Notes: generated from the letters alone by a model not told the origin. DNA of 64,000 nucleotides from Hyphomicrobiales bacterium (GCA_024236415.1 JACKKN010000010.1:113133-177132); one strand, 5' to 3'. Shown: positions 24,486 through 32,763, counted from the first letter of the stretch. Translations and numbers: made by a program.

Positions 24486-24615
24486 GCCCTCACCCTCCCA
24501 CGCTGCGCGCGGGTCCCTCCCTCTCCCCCCGGGAGAGGGTATTCGCAGCGCGCCGTCCTTTCCCTCTCCCCCTGGGAGAGGGGGGGACCCGCGCGCAGCG
24601 CGGGGGGGTGAGGGC
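24486..24615. repeat. Long imperfect inverted repeat between GAPDH and arsJ
   Basis: Two arms of about 54 nt (24486-24539 and 24562-24615) are near-exact reverse complements; each contains CTGCGCGCGGGTCC and a CCCTCTCCC...GGGAGAGGG stem. The outer ends read GCCCTCACC and GGTGAGGGC. This is a typical dispersed palindromic intergenic element. It is transcribed with the operon and would form a large hairpin just before the arsJ start, with possible effect on arsJ translation. Confidence 0.75.
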
Positions 24616-24622
24616 ACCCGCC

Positions 24623-25855
24623 ATGGCCAGCCATTCCTCCGACCTGCGCGGCTACGCCGCCGTCACCGCCGCCTACTGGGCCTTCACCCTGACCGACGGC
24701 GCCCTGCGCATGCTGGTGCTGCTGCATTTCCACGAGCTCGGCTTCTCGCCGGTGGACATCGCCTTCCTGTTCCTGCTGTACGAGTTCATGGGCATCGTCA
24801 CCAACCTGGTGGGCGGCTGGATCGCCGCGCGCCTGGGGCTCAAGGTCACCCTGTACGCCGGGCTGGCGGTGCAGATCGTGGCCCTGGCCCTGCTCAGCCT
24901 GGCGCGGCCGGAATGGGCGCTGGCGGTCTCGGTGGCCTACGTCATGGGCTGCCAGGCGCTGTCGGGGGTGGCCAAGGACCTGACCAAGATGAGCTCGAAG
25001 AGCGCCGTCAAGCTGGTGGTCCGGGAGGGCGGCGAGGGCCTGCTGTTCAAGTGGGTGGCCCTGCTGACCGGGTCCAAGAACGCGCTGAAGGGGCTCGGCT
25101 TCTTCCTGGGCGGGGTGCTGCTGGGCGGGCTCGGGTTCCAGTGGGCCCTGTGGGCCATGGCCGCCATGCTGGCCCTGGTCCTGGTGGCGGCACTGGGCAC
25201 CCTGAAAGGGGACCTGGGCCGGACCAAGCAGAAGCCGGGCGCGCGGCAGCTCTTTTCCAAGAGCCGCGAGATCAACGTGCTGTCGGCGGCGCGCCTGTTC
25301 CTGTTCGGGGCGCGGGACGTGTGGTTCGTGGTCGGCGTGCCGGTGTTCCTGTCCGCCGTGCTGGGCTGGTCCTTCGCCCAGGTGGGCGGCTTCATGGCCG
25401 CCTGGGTGATCGGCTACGGCATCGTCCAGGCCGCCGCGCCCCGGTTTTTGCGCAATGCCGGCTCAGCCGCCAGCGGCGCCCTGGCGGCGCGGGTCTGGGG
25501 CTTCGTCCTGGCCGCCCTGCCGGCGCTGATCGCGCTCGGCCTGCAGGCGGGCCTGGACGCGCGCTGGCTGGTGCTGGGGGGCCTGGGCCTGTTCGGGGTG
25601 GTGTTCGCCATGAACTCGGCGGTACATTCGTTCCTGATCCTGGCCTATTCCGACCACGACAAGGTGGCCCTGAACGTGGGTTTCTATTACATGGCGAACG
25701 CCGCCGGGCGGCTGCTGGGCACCCTGCTGTCGGGGCTGGTCTATCAGGCCGCCGGCCTGGCCGCCTGCCTGTGGGTCTCGGCCCTGATGGTGGCGATCGC
25801 CGCCGCCGGCACCCTGTTCCTGCCGACCCGGGCGGCGGCGGCGCGGACCGCCTGA
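24623..25855 (+). CDS. arsJ: ArsJ organoarsenical efflux MFS transporter
   Basis: 410 residues from ATG 24623; a GTG 15 nt upstream lies in the repeat. About twelve membrane segments of the major facilitator type. ArsJ features: YWAFTLTDGALRMLVLLHFHELGFSPVDIAFLFLLYEFMGIVTNLVGGW, then a conserved GVAKDLTKMSSKSAVK loop and NSAVHSFLILAYSDHDKVALNVGFYYMANA. ArsJ exports 1-arseno-3-phosphoglycerate made by the neighbouring GAPDH, so the pair gives resistance to arsenate without reduction. Confidence 0.93.
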   Translation: MASHSSDLRGYAAVTAAYWAFTLTDGALRMLVLLHFHELGFSPVDIAFLFLLYEFMGIVTNLVGGWIAARLGLKVTLYAGLAVQIVALALLSLARPEWALAVSVAYVMGCQALSGVAKDLTKMSSKSAVKLVVREGGEGLLFKWVALLTGSKNALKGLGFFLGGVLLGGLGFQWALWAMAAMLALVLVAALGTLKGDLGRTKQKPGARQLFSKSREINVLSAARLFLFGARDVWFVVGVPVFLSAVLGWSFAQVGGFMAAWVIGYGIVQAAAPRFLRNAGSAASGALAARVWGFVLAALPALIALGLQAGLDARWLVLGGLGLFGVVFAMNSAVHSFLILAYSDHDKVALNVGFYYMANAAGRLLGTLLSGLVYQAAGLAACLWVSALMVAIAAAGTLFLPTRAAAARTA

Positions 25856-25858
25856 GCC

Positions 25859-26749
25859 GTGCTGCCCATCGACTTCGACACCGCCTGGCGCACCTACCGG
25901 GCCGCCGAGGCCTACCTGCCGGCCAAGGCGCCGGCGGTGCGGCCGCGCCGGGTTTCCGGCCTGCGCGAGGTGGCCGGCGACTTTGACCTGATCGTGCTGG
26001 ACGCCTATGGCGTGCTGCACGACGGCGGCGACGGCTTCCCCTTCGCCCAGGCCGCGGTGGCCGAGCTGCAGGCGGCGGGCAAGGCGGTCTGCGTGCTGAC
26101 CAACGACGCCTCGGGCGACAAGGCGCAGGTGGCGGCGCGCAGCGCGCAGCGCGGCTACGACTTCGCCGCCGACGCCATCGTCGCCGGCACCGACCTGCTG
26201 CCCGACCACCTGGACCGGTTCGACGGCTGGGGCGTGGTGGCAAGCTGGCCCCTGCCCTATCCCCAGCGGCTGGACGCCCTACCGCGCCTGGACCGGGACC
26301 GCGCCGCCTATGACGCCGTGGCGGGCATCCTGTTCCTGGATTCCGACACCTGGACGACGGCGGCGCAGCGGGCCCTGACCGACAGCCTGTGCGCCGCGCC
26401 GCGCCCGGTGCTGGTGGCCAACCCCGACGTGGCCTGCCCCCAGGGCGGCGGCATGACCGCCGAGCCCGGGTTCTACCTGCACTGGGCCGGCGCCGCCGCC
26501 GGGGTGACGCCGGCGTTCATCGGCAAGCCCCATGGCGGCGTCTACGACCTGGTCAAGGCGCGCCACCCCCATGTCCCGCCGGCGCGCATGCTGGCCGTGG
26601 GCGACACCCCGCACACGGACATCCTGGGCGCCCGCGCCGCCGGCCTGCGGGCCATGCTGGTGGAAACCGGCTTCACCCGCGGCCGCGACCCCCTGGCCCT
26701 GGCCGCCGACAGCGGCATCTGGCCCGACTTCGTCGCCCCCCGCCTGTAG
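25859..26749 (+). CDS. HAD-superfamily class IIA sugar-phosphatase-like protein
   Basis: 296 residues from GTG 25859, 3 nt after arsJ. HAD motif I LDAYGVLHDG, motif II VLTNDAS, and motifs III/IV in FIGKPHGGVYDLVKAR and VGDTPHTDILGARAAGL are present, with a class IIA cap between II and III. It resembles the NagD/TIGR01459-like alphaproteobacterial group, cytoplasmic phosphatases of unclear substrate. Its tight spacing suggests co-transcription with arsJ. A link to arsenic (for example recycling of phosphoglycerate) is only an inference. Confidence 0.8.
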   Translation: MLPIDFDTAWRTYRAAEAYLPAKAPAVRPRRVSGLREVAGDFDLIVLDAYGVLHDGGDGFPFAQAAVAELQAAGKAVCVLTNDASGDKAQVAARSAQRGYDFAADAIVAGTDLLPDHLDRFDGWGVVASWPLPYPQRLDALPRLDRDRAAYDAVAGILFLDSDTWTTAAQRALTDSLCAAPRPVLVANPDVACPQGGGMTAEPGFYLHWAGAAAGVTPAFIGKPHGGVYDLVKARHPHVPPARMLAVGDTPHTDILGARAAGLRAMLVETGFTRGRDPLALAADSGIWPDFVAPRL

Positions 26750-26835
26750 GAAAAGCCCTTTGGGCCGGGCCCGGCCGCTGCGATAATGCCGCCGGGACCC
26801 GGCGCGCGGCAAAAACAACAAATGCGAAGCGCCCT

Positions 26836-26849
26836 TTGACCTCGGTCAT
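26836..26849 (+). promoter_or_regulatory. FNR/FixK-like site upstream of hypA
   Basis: TTGAC-CTCG-GTCAT matches the alphaproteobacterial FNR/FixK pattern TTGAy-CnnG-rTCAA except for the last base. It lies 33 nt before the hypA start. If it acts as a class II site, the transcription start would fall almost on the hypA ATG, which fits poorly with the GGGGG ribosome site; a class I or repressing role is possible. Hydrogenase maturation genes are commonly under oxygen control. Confidence 0.4.
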
Positions 26850-26881
26850 CGACGCCGGGCCCGGATTGGGGGTATCCGTCG

Positions 26882-27223
26882 ATGCATGAAATGTCGCTCA
26901 TCGAAGGCGTGCTGCGCATCCTCGCCGACGAGGCGCGCCGCCAGAACTTCGACCGGGTGACCAAGGTCTGGCTGGAAGTGGGCGTTCTGTCCCACGCCGA
27001 GCCCGAGGCCCTGGCGTTCTGCTTCGACGCGGCGACCCGGGGAACGCTGGCCGAAGGCGCCATGCTGGAAGTCATCCGCACGGCGGGCAAGGCCTGGTGC
27101 GCGCGCTGCTCGGAAAACGTGCCGGTCCGCAACCGGTACGACGCCTGCCCCCGGTGCGGCGGCTACCAGTTGCAGGTGGTCGAGGGCGACGAACTGCGGG
27201 TCAAGGAACTGGAGGTGGTGTGA
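26882..27223 (+). CDS. hypA: Hydrogenase maturation nickel metallochaperone HypA
   Basis: 113 residues. The Ni-binding N-terminus MHEMSL (His2) and the zinc site CARCSE...CPRCGG are intact. HypA delivers nickel, with HypB, to the large subunit of [NiFe]-hydrogenase. It is the first gene of a tightly packed hypABFCDE operon; its TGA overlaps the hypB ATG. Confidence 0.96.
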   Translation: MHEMSLIEGVLRILADEARRQNFDRVTKVWLEVGVLSHAEPEALAFCFDAATRGTLAEGAMLEVIRTAGKAWCARCSENVPVRNRYDACPRCGGYQLQVVEGDELRVKELEVV

Positions 27224-28065
27224 TGTGCACCGTTTGCGGCTGCGGCAATGACGAACCCCGGATCGAGGGCCACCACCACCACGGACACCACGTCCACGAA
27301 GGTCACCACCACACCCACGCCGACCCCCACGGCGGCGGCCTGGCCGCCGTCCACCTGGCCGGCCTGGACCCCGAGCGGATCGTCCAGGTGGAACGCGACA
27401 TCCTGAGCCTCAACGACGCCCACGCCGCCGCCAACCGGGCCCGCCTGGCGGCCCAGGGCATCTTCGCCCTGAACCTGGTGTCGTCGCCGGGCTCGGGCAA
27501 GACCACCCTGCTGGCGCGCACCGTGGCCGACCTGAAAGCGCGCCGCGCCATCGCCGTCATCGAGGGCGACCAGCAGACGGTGCTGGACGCCGACCGCATC
27601 CGCGAAACCGGGGTGCCGGCGATCCAGGTCAACACCGGCAAGGGCTGCCACCTGGACGCCCACATGGTCGGCCACGCCCTGGACGGCCTGGGCCTGGAAG
27701 CCGGCGGCCTGCTGTTCATCGAGAACGTGGGCAACCTGGTCTGCCCCGCCGCCTTCGACCTGGGCGAGGCCCACAAGGCGGTGATCCTGTCGGTCACCGA
27801 GGGCGCGGACAAGCCGCTCAAGTACCCCGACATGTTCGCCGCCGCCGACGTCATGGTGATCAACAAGATCGACCTGCTGCCCTACGTGGACTTCGACGTC
27901 GACCGCTGCGTCGAGTACGCCCGGCGCATCCGCCCGGACATGGAAGTGGTGCGCACCTCGGCCACCACCGGCCAGGGGCTGGCCGACTGGTACGCCTGGA
28001 TCACCGCCCGGCGCGACGCCTTCCTGGCCGCGGCCTGGCCCGGGCGGCGGAGCGGCAGCCGATGA
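27223..28065 (+). CDS. hypB: Hydrogenase maturation GTPase HypB
   Basis: 280 residues. In order: N-terminal metal site MCTVCGCG, a His-rich stretch (about residues 17-36, fifteen histidines or so) for nickel storage, P-loop SSPGSGKTT (about 88-95), ENVGNLVCP with the Cys/His of the interface metal site, and the base-recognition motif INKIDLL. This is the 'full' HypB with a nickel-sink tail. It overlaps hypA and the HypF-like gene by 3-4 nt. Confidence 0.96.
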   Translation: MCTVCGCGNDEPRIEGHHHHGHHVHEGHHHTHADPHGGGLAAVHLAGLDPERIVQVERDILSLNDAHAAANRARLAAQGIFALNLVSSPGSGKTTLLARTVADLKARRAIAVIEGDQQTVLDADRIRETGVPAIQVNTGKGCHLDAHMVGHALDGLGLEAGGLLFIENVGNLVCPAAFDLGEAHKAVILSVTEGADKPLKYPDMFAAADVMVINKIDLLPYVDFDVDRCVEYARRIRPDMEVVRTSATTGQGLADWYAWITARRDAFLAAAWPGRRSGSR

Positions 28066-29174
28066 GCCTGGCCCGGGCCCGCGCCGACAGCGTCGTCGCC
28101 ACGGCGTTGCGCCTGCCCTTCGCCGTGCCGCCGGCCGTCGGCATGGGGCCGTTCCTGAAGGCCACGGTGGCGGTGGTGGACGGCGACCGGGCCTGGGTCT
28201 CCCATGACGTGGGCAACCTGGACAGCGCGGCGGCCATCGCCGCCTACGAGGACACGCTGGCGCGCCTGTTGGACGAGACCGGGGTCGCGCCCCGCGCCGC
28301 CGGCCACGACCTGCACCCCGACTTCCACTCCACCCGCCTGGCCCAGGGCCTGGGGCTGGAGTTGGAGCTGGAGTTGGGCCTGGCGCCGGTGCCGGTACAG
28401 CACCACCAGGCCCACATCGCCGCCGTGGCCGCCGAGAACGGCCACCCCGGCCCCCTGCTGGGGCTGGCGCTGGACGGGTTCGGCCTCGGCCCCGGCGACC
28501 AGTCCTGGGGCGGCGAGCTGCTGTACCTGGACGGCGCCGGATACGCGCGCCGGGGCCACCTGGCGCCCCTGCCCCAGCCCGGCGGCGACGTGGCGGCACG
28601 CGAACCCTGGCGCATGGGCGCCGCCGTGCTGCATCGCCTGGGCCGCGGCGGCGAGATCGCCGCCCGTTTCGCCGGCCAGCCCCACGCCGCCATGCTGGAA
28701 CAGGTCCTGGACCGGAACCTGAACTGCCCGCCCACCAGCAGCGCCGGGCGCCTGTTCGACGCCGCCTGCGGCCTGCTCGGCCTGCGCCCGGTGGCCGAAT
28801 TCGAGGGCCAGGCGCCCATGGAGCTGGAATCCCTGGTCACCCGACCCCGGGTCATGGCGGACGGTTGGACCCTGGAGGACGGCGTGCTCGACCTGCTGCC
28901 GCTGATGGACACCCTGCCCGGCCGCGACCCGGCCGACGGCGCCGACCTGTTCCACGGCACCCTGGCCGCCGCCCTGGTGGACTGGGCCGCGGCCGCCGGG
29001 GTGGCGACCGTGGGGCTCAGCGGCGGCTGCTTCTTCAACCGCGTCCTGACCCGCCTGGTGGCCGAGGGCCTGGCGGCGCGGGGCATGACCGTGCTGCGCC
29101 ACGGGCGGGTCTCCCCCGGCGACCCGGGGGTCAGCCTGGGCCAGGCCTGGGTCGCGGCGCAGACCGTGGCCTGA
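28062..29174 (+). CDS. hypF: HypF, short form: carbamoyltransferase (Kae1-like) half only
   Basis: 370 residues, about half of a normal HypF (750-800). The text is the C-terminal Kae1/TobZ-like domain: HDLHPDFHSTRLAQ, the metal motif HHQAHIAAVAAENG, ALDGFGLGPGDQSWGGEL, PPTSSAGRLFDAACGLLGL and LSGGCFFNRVLTRLV. The acylphosphatase, zinc-finger and YrdC-like domains that make carbamoyl-adenylate are absent. The ATG overlaps the hypB stop, so nothing has been lost to a frameshift here. It resembles the short HypF1 of Ralstonia eutropha, which is functional. The missing steps may be supplied elsewhere, or the protein may act by a simplified route. Confidence 0.88.
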   Translation: MSLARARADSVVATALRLPFAVPPAVGMGPFLKATVAVVDGDRAWVSHDVGNLDSAAAIAAYEDTLARLLDETGVAPRAAGHDLHPDFHSTRLAQGLGLELELELGLAPVPVQHHQAHIAAVAAENGHPGPLLGLALDGFGLGPGDQSWGGELLYLDGAGYARRGHLAPLPQPGGDVAAREPWRMGAAVLHRLGRGGEIAARFAGQPHAAMLEQVLDRNLNCPPTSSAGRLFDAACGLLGLRPVAEFEGQAPMELESLVTRPRVMADGWTLEDGVLDLLPLMDTLPGRDPADGADLFHGTLAAALVDWAAAAGVATVGLSGGCFFNRVLTRLVAEGLAARGMTVLRHGRVSPGDPGVSLGQAWVAAQTVA

Positions 29175-29190
29175 ACCGGGAGGACCGACC

Positions 29191-29421
29191 ATGTGCCTCG
29201 CCATCCCCGCCCGCGTGACCGACCTGCTGGACGGCGACATGGCCCGGGTCGACCTGGGCGGCGTCGGCAAGGAGATATCCCTGGGCCTGGTCGAGGACGT
29301 GGCCGTGGGCGACTACGTGATCGTCCACGTGGGCTACGCCCTGTCCAAGCTGGACCCCGCCGAGGCCGAAAAGACCCTGGCCCTGTTCGCCCAGGTGGCG
29401 GAGATCGAGGCCGCGCCGTGA
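29191..29421 (+). CDS. hypC: Hydrogenase maturation chaperone HypC
   Basis: 76 residues with the essential N-terminal Cys (MCLAIPARV) and the family body GVGKEISLGLVEDVAVGDYVIVHVGYALSKLD. HypC (HypC/HybG/HupF family) carries the Fe(CN)2CO fragment between HypD and the hydrogenase large subunit. GGGAGGA precedes the start, and its stop overlaps the hypD GTG. Confidence 0.96.
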   Translation: MCLAIPARVTDLLDGDMARVDLGGVGKEISLGLVEDVAVGDYVIVHVGYALSKLDPAEAEKTLALFAQVAEIEAAP

Positions 29422-30563
29422 AGTACATCGAGGAATTCCGCGACGGCGACCTGGCCCGCAACCTGGCGCGCAGCATCCACGCCGAGGTCCGCCCGGACCG
29501 GCGCTACAACCTGATGGAATTCTGCGGCGGCCACACCCACGCCATCGCCCGATTCGGAGTCGAGGACCTGCTGCCCGCCGCCGTGACCATGATCCACGGC
29601 CCCGGCTGCCCGGTCTGCGTCCTGCCCGTGGGCCGCATCGAGAACGCCATCGCCATCGCCCGCGAACCCGGGGTGACGCTGTGCACCTATGCCGACCTGA
29701 TGCGGGTGCCGGCGGCTGGGGGCCGGTCGCTGCTGCGGGCCCGGGCCGACGGCGCCGACGTGCGCATGGTCTATTCGACCATGGACGCCCTGCGCATCGC
29801 TCGCGACGAGCCGGACCGGCGCGTGGTGTTCTTCGCCATCGGCTTCGAGACCACCACCCCGCCCACGGCGCTGGCGCTGCTGCAGGCGGCGGCGGCGGGC
29901 CTGGACAACTTCTCGGTCTTCTGCAATCACGTCCTGACCCCGGCGGCCATGCAGGCCATCCTGGACAGCCCCGACGCACCCGGCGCCGCGGCCGTGCCCC
30001 TGGACGGATTCGTCGGCCCGGCCCACGTCAGCACGGTCATCGGCAGCCGGCCCTACGAGGTGTTCGCCACCGACCACGGCAAGCCCGTGGTCATCGCCGG
30101 GTTCGAGCCCCTGGACGTGCTGCAGGCGGTGCTGATGCTGGTGCGCCAGGTGAACGACGGCCGCCACCAGGTGGAGAACGAGTACACCCGCGCCGTCACC
30201 CGCGACGGCAACGCCAAGGCCCAGGCGCTGATGGCCCAGGTGTTCGAGCCGCGCCCCACCTTCGAATGGCGCGGCCTGGGCCTGGTGCCCCATTCGGCCC
30301 TGCGCATCCGCGACGCCTACTCCCGGTGGGACGCCGAGCGCCTGTTCGACGTGCCGCCCCTGGCCGTCCCCGACCACAAGGCCTGCCAGTGCGGCCCCAT
30401 CCTGCGCGGGGTCAAGCGGCCCGCCGACTGCAAGCTGTTCGGCACCGCCTGCACGCCCGAGACGCCGCTGGGTTCCTGCATGGTGTCGTCCGAGGGCGCC
30501 TGCGCCGCGCACTGGACCTATGGCCGCTTCCGCGACGCGGCGCCGGCGCGGGAAAGCGCCTGA
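29418..30563 (+). CDS. hypD: Hydrogenase maturation scaffold HypD
   Basis: 381 residues from GTG 29418. Signature motifs: MEFCGGHTHAIARFGVEDLLP, HGPGCPVCVLPVGR, GFETTTPPTA, and the C-terminal cluster CQCGPILRGVKRPADCKLFGTAC with CMVSSEGAC, which holds the [4Fe-4S] and redox-active cysteines. HypD assembles the Fe(CN)2CO unit with HypC and HypE. It overlaps hypC (GTGA) and hypE (TGATG). Confidence 0.96.
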   Translation: MKYIEEFRDGDLARNLARSIHAEVRPDRRYNLMEFCGGHTHAIARFGVEDLLPAAVTMIHGPGCPVCVLPVGRIENAIAIAREPGVTLCTYADLMRVPAAGGRSLLRARADGADVRMVYSTMDALRIARDEPDRRVVFFAIGFETTTPPTALALLQAAAAGLDNFSVFCNHVLTPAAMQAILDSPDAPGAAAVPLDGFVGPAHVSTVIGSRPYEVFATDHGKPVVIAGFEPLDVLQAVLMLVRQVNDGRHQVENEYTRAVTRDGNAKAQALMAQVFEPRPTFEWRGLGLVPHSALRIRDAYSRWDAERLFDVPPLAVPDHKACQCGPILRGVKRPADCKLFGTACTPETPLGSCMVSSEGACAAHWTYGRFRDAAPARESA

Positions 30564-31606
30564 TGCCCAACCGCCCGTTCCCGCGCAAGCTCGACCTGAC
30601 CGGGGGCCGGGTGGACATGGCCCACGGCGCCGGCGGCCGGGCCATGGCGCAGTTGGTCGAGGAGCTGTTCATCGCCGCCTTCGACAACGACCTGCTGCGC
30701 CAGGGCAACGACCAGGCCGCCTTCGACGTGCCCGCCGGGCGCATGGTCATGAGCACCGACAGCTTCGTGGTCTCGCCCCTGTTCTTCCCCGGCGGCGACA
30801 TCGGCTCCATGGCCGTGCACGGCACGGTCAACGACGTGGCCATGTCGGGTGCCCGGCCGCTGTACCTGTCCGCCGGCTTCGTGCTGGAGGAAGGGTTCCC
30901 GCTGGCCGACCTGGCGCGGATCATCGACAGCATGGCGGCGGCGGCGCGCGGGGCCGGGGTCGCCGTGGTCACCGGCGACACCAAGGTCGTCGAGCGCGGC
31001 AAGGGCGACGGCGTCTACATCAACACCGCCGGCGTCGGCCTGGTGCCCGAGGGCGTCGACATCTCTGGCGCCCATGCCCGGCCCGGCGACGCCATCCTGC
31101 TGTCGGGCACCCTGGGCGACCACGGGGTCGCCGTCATGTCGCGGCGCGAGAACTTGACCTTCGACACCGACATCCTGTCGGACAGCGCGGCGCTGAACCA
31201 CCTGGTGGCGGCCATGGTGGCGGCGGTGCCGGGCATCCGCGTCCTGCGCGACCCCACCCGCGGCGGCCTGGCCGCGACCCTGAACGAGATCGCCCGCCAG
31301 TCGGGCGTCGGCATGGTGGTGCGCGAGGCCGCCATCCCGGTGCGCCCGGCCGTGCGCGGCGCCTGCGAGCTGCTGGGCCTGGACCCGGTCAACGTGGCCA
31401 ACGAGGGCAAGCTGGTCGCCGTCTGCGACCCGGCCGACGCCGACCGGCTGCTGGCGGCCATGCGCGCCGACCCCCTGGGCCGCGATGCCGCCGTCATCGG
31501 CGAGGTGCGCGCCGACGACCTCGGCTTCGTGCAGATGGAAACGGCCCTGGGCGGCCTGCGAATCATCGACTGGCTGGCCGGCGAACAGTTGCCCCGCATC
31601 TGCTGA
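30563..31606 (+). CDS. hypE: Hydrogenase maturation carbamoyl dehydratase HypE
   Basis: 347 residues from ATG 30563, overlapping the hypD stop. PurM/ThiL-like ATPase: MAHGAGGRAMAQLVEELF, TDSFVVSPLFFPGGDIGSMAVHGTVNDVAMSGA, VTGDTKVVERGKGDG and DPTRGGLAATLNEIA. The extreme C-terminus is PRIC, whose cysteine accepts the carbamoyl group and is dehydrated to thiocyanate. It is the last gene of the hyp operon; no hydrogenase structural gene follows within the window. Confidence 0.96.
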   Translation: MPNRPFPRKLDLTGGRVDMAHGAGGRAMAQLVEELFIAAFDNDLLRQGNDQAAFDVPAGRMVMSTDSFVVSPLFFPGGDIGSMAVHGTVNDVAMSGARPLYLSAGFVLEEGFPLADLARIIDSMAAAARGAGVAVVTGDTKVVERGKGDGVYINTAGVGLVPEGVDISGAHARPGDAILLSGTLGDHGVAVMSRRENLTFDTDILSDSAALNHLVAAMVAAVPGIRVLRDPTRGGLAATLNEIARQSGVGMVVREAAIPVRPAVRGACELLGLDPVNVANEGKLVAVCDPADADRLLAAMRADPLGRDAAVIGEVRADDLGFVQMETALGGLRIIDWLAGEQLPRIC

Positions 31607-31630
31607 TCCGGCCTGAATGGGGCGTTTCGA

Positions 31631-31660
31631 TCAACTTTTTCCCTTTTTTCGAGAAGTTGA
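31631..31660. repeat. Inverted repeat after hypE
   Basis: TCAACTT (31631-31637) and AAGTTGA (31654-31660) are exact complements, with two T-runs in the loop; GGCG and CGCC add outer symmetry. It lies 25 nt after hypE in an AT-rich gap (31607-31823) and could be a weak terminator or a regulatory dyad for the small gene that follows. No further feature was recognised in the gap. Confidence 0.4.
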
Positions 31661-31823
31661 CGCCGGTTAAGTTTTCCAATTCCGAAAGCAGGCAGGATGG
31701 CCGAATGGCCACGGAATCGTGATCGGCCTCCGGTACCTATGCCATGGTTTGTTAACTTTTTGCGACGTAGGCTGGTGGGCGAATCGGGCAATTCCCCCGC
31801 GGGAATCCGAGGAGGATGACGAG

Positions 31824-31973
31824 ATGGCGCCAATCACCGCCCCGCCCCTGGGGTCCGCAAGCAGCGACGCCGACGCCGCGCGCCTGTCCCAGCGCGCCGC
31901 GGTCTGGCTGCAGCTCGGCGTCTCGGCCCTGGCCTGGGTCGCCATCTTCTGGCTGCTGGCGAAAATAGTCTGA
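31824..31973 (+). CDS. Small single-span membrane protein
   Basis: 49 residues from ATG 31824, with a perfect AGGAGG 8 nt upstream; the in-frame extension to 31719 lacks a site. The N-terminal half is polar and Ala/Ser/Asp-rich, the C-terminal half a single membrane helix (VWLQLGVSALAWVAIFWLLAKIV). I do not recognise the family. The strong ribosome site argues that it is a real, well-translated gene. It stands alone between hypE and a SYLF-domain gene. Confidence 0.6.
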   Translation: MAPITAPPLGSASSDADAARLSQRAAVWLQLGVSALAWVAIFWLLAKIV

Positions 31974-32073
31974 CGCCGCCTGTACGGGCAACCCGGGCAC
32001 GGGGCCCTTGACCACCTTTTCCCCTTTGGCGCAAGCTGCCTGAAAAACCGCCACGAATTCGGGGGAGGCCCGC

Positions 32074-32763
32074 ATGAACGTCCGCGCCGCAATCCTGGTC
32101 ATCTGCCTGGTCCTGGGCTTCGCCGCCGCGCCGCCGCCGGCGCGCGCCGAGAAGGACACCGACAAGCCCGAGCCCCAGGCGCTGGTCACCGCCGCCGACG
32201 AGTCCCTGAAGCGGTTCGTCGCCGACCCGGAGATGACCTGGTTCCGCGACCACGCGCCCCAGGCCCGGGCCCTGCTGATCGTGCCCAAGATGGTGCGCGG
32301 CGGGTTCATCTTCGGCGGCTCCGGCGGCCGCGGCGTGCTGCTGGCGCGCGACCCCAAGACCGGCGACTGGAGCCAGCCCGCGTTCTACGCCATCGGCTCC
32401 ATGACCTTCGGGCTGCAGATCGGCGCCGAGCTGTCCGAGGTGATACTGGTGGTCATGACCGACGCCGGGGTCGATTCCCTGCTGTCCACCTCGTTCAAGC
32501 TGGGCGGCGACGTGTCGGTCGCCGCCGGCCCCGTGGGCGCCGGCGCCAAGGCGGCCACCGCCGACGTGCTGGCCTTCTCGCGCAGCAAGGGGCTGTTCGG
32601 CGGCCTGAATGTGGAGGGCGCCATCGTCAACGCCAAGCCGGACTGGAACCAGGCCTATTACGGCCGGCCGACCAGCGCCACCGACATCCTGATCCGCCGC
32701 CAGGTGTCCAATCCGGGATCGGCCACCCTGCGCGGCACCGTGGCGGCAGCCACCCACAAGTGA
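32074..32763 (+). CDS. SYLF/YSC84-domain exported lipid-binding protein
   Basis: 229 residues with a signal peptide (AAILVICLVLGFAAAPPPARAE). The mature part is a SYLF domain: ARALLIVPKMVRGGFIFGGSGGRGVLLARD, ... FYAIGSMTFGLQIGAELSEVILVVMT, GGDVSVAAGPVGAGA and AFSRSKGLFGGLNVEGAIV. In eukaryotes the domain binds phosphoinositides and actin; bacterial versions are periplasmic and of unknown role. Its stop overlaps the start of the first DMT transporter gene (GTGA). Confidence 0.88.
   Translation: MNVRAAILVICLVLGFAAAPPPARAEKDTDKPEPQALVTAADESLKRFVADPEMTWFRDHAPQARALLIVPKMVRGGFIFGGSGGRGVLLARDPKTGDWSQPAFYAIGSMTFGLQIGAELSEVILVVMTDAGVDSLLSTSFKLGGDVSVAAGPVGAGAKAATADVLAFSRSKGLFGGLNVEGAIVNAKPDWNQAYYGRPTSATDILIRRQVSNPGSATLRGTVAAATHK

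Noticed and set aside
28062..29174. HypF as a frameshifted full-length gene
   Set aside because: The start codon overlaps the hypB stop, leaving no space for lost N-terminal domains, and the short form is known elsewhere.
31980..32073. Third sigma-54 promoter (TTTGGCGCAAGCTGCC near 32025)
   Set aside because: It begins with TTGGCGCA, but the spacing to the next GC is 8, not 10, so it is not a valid -24/-12 pair.
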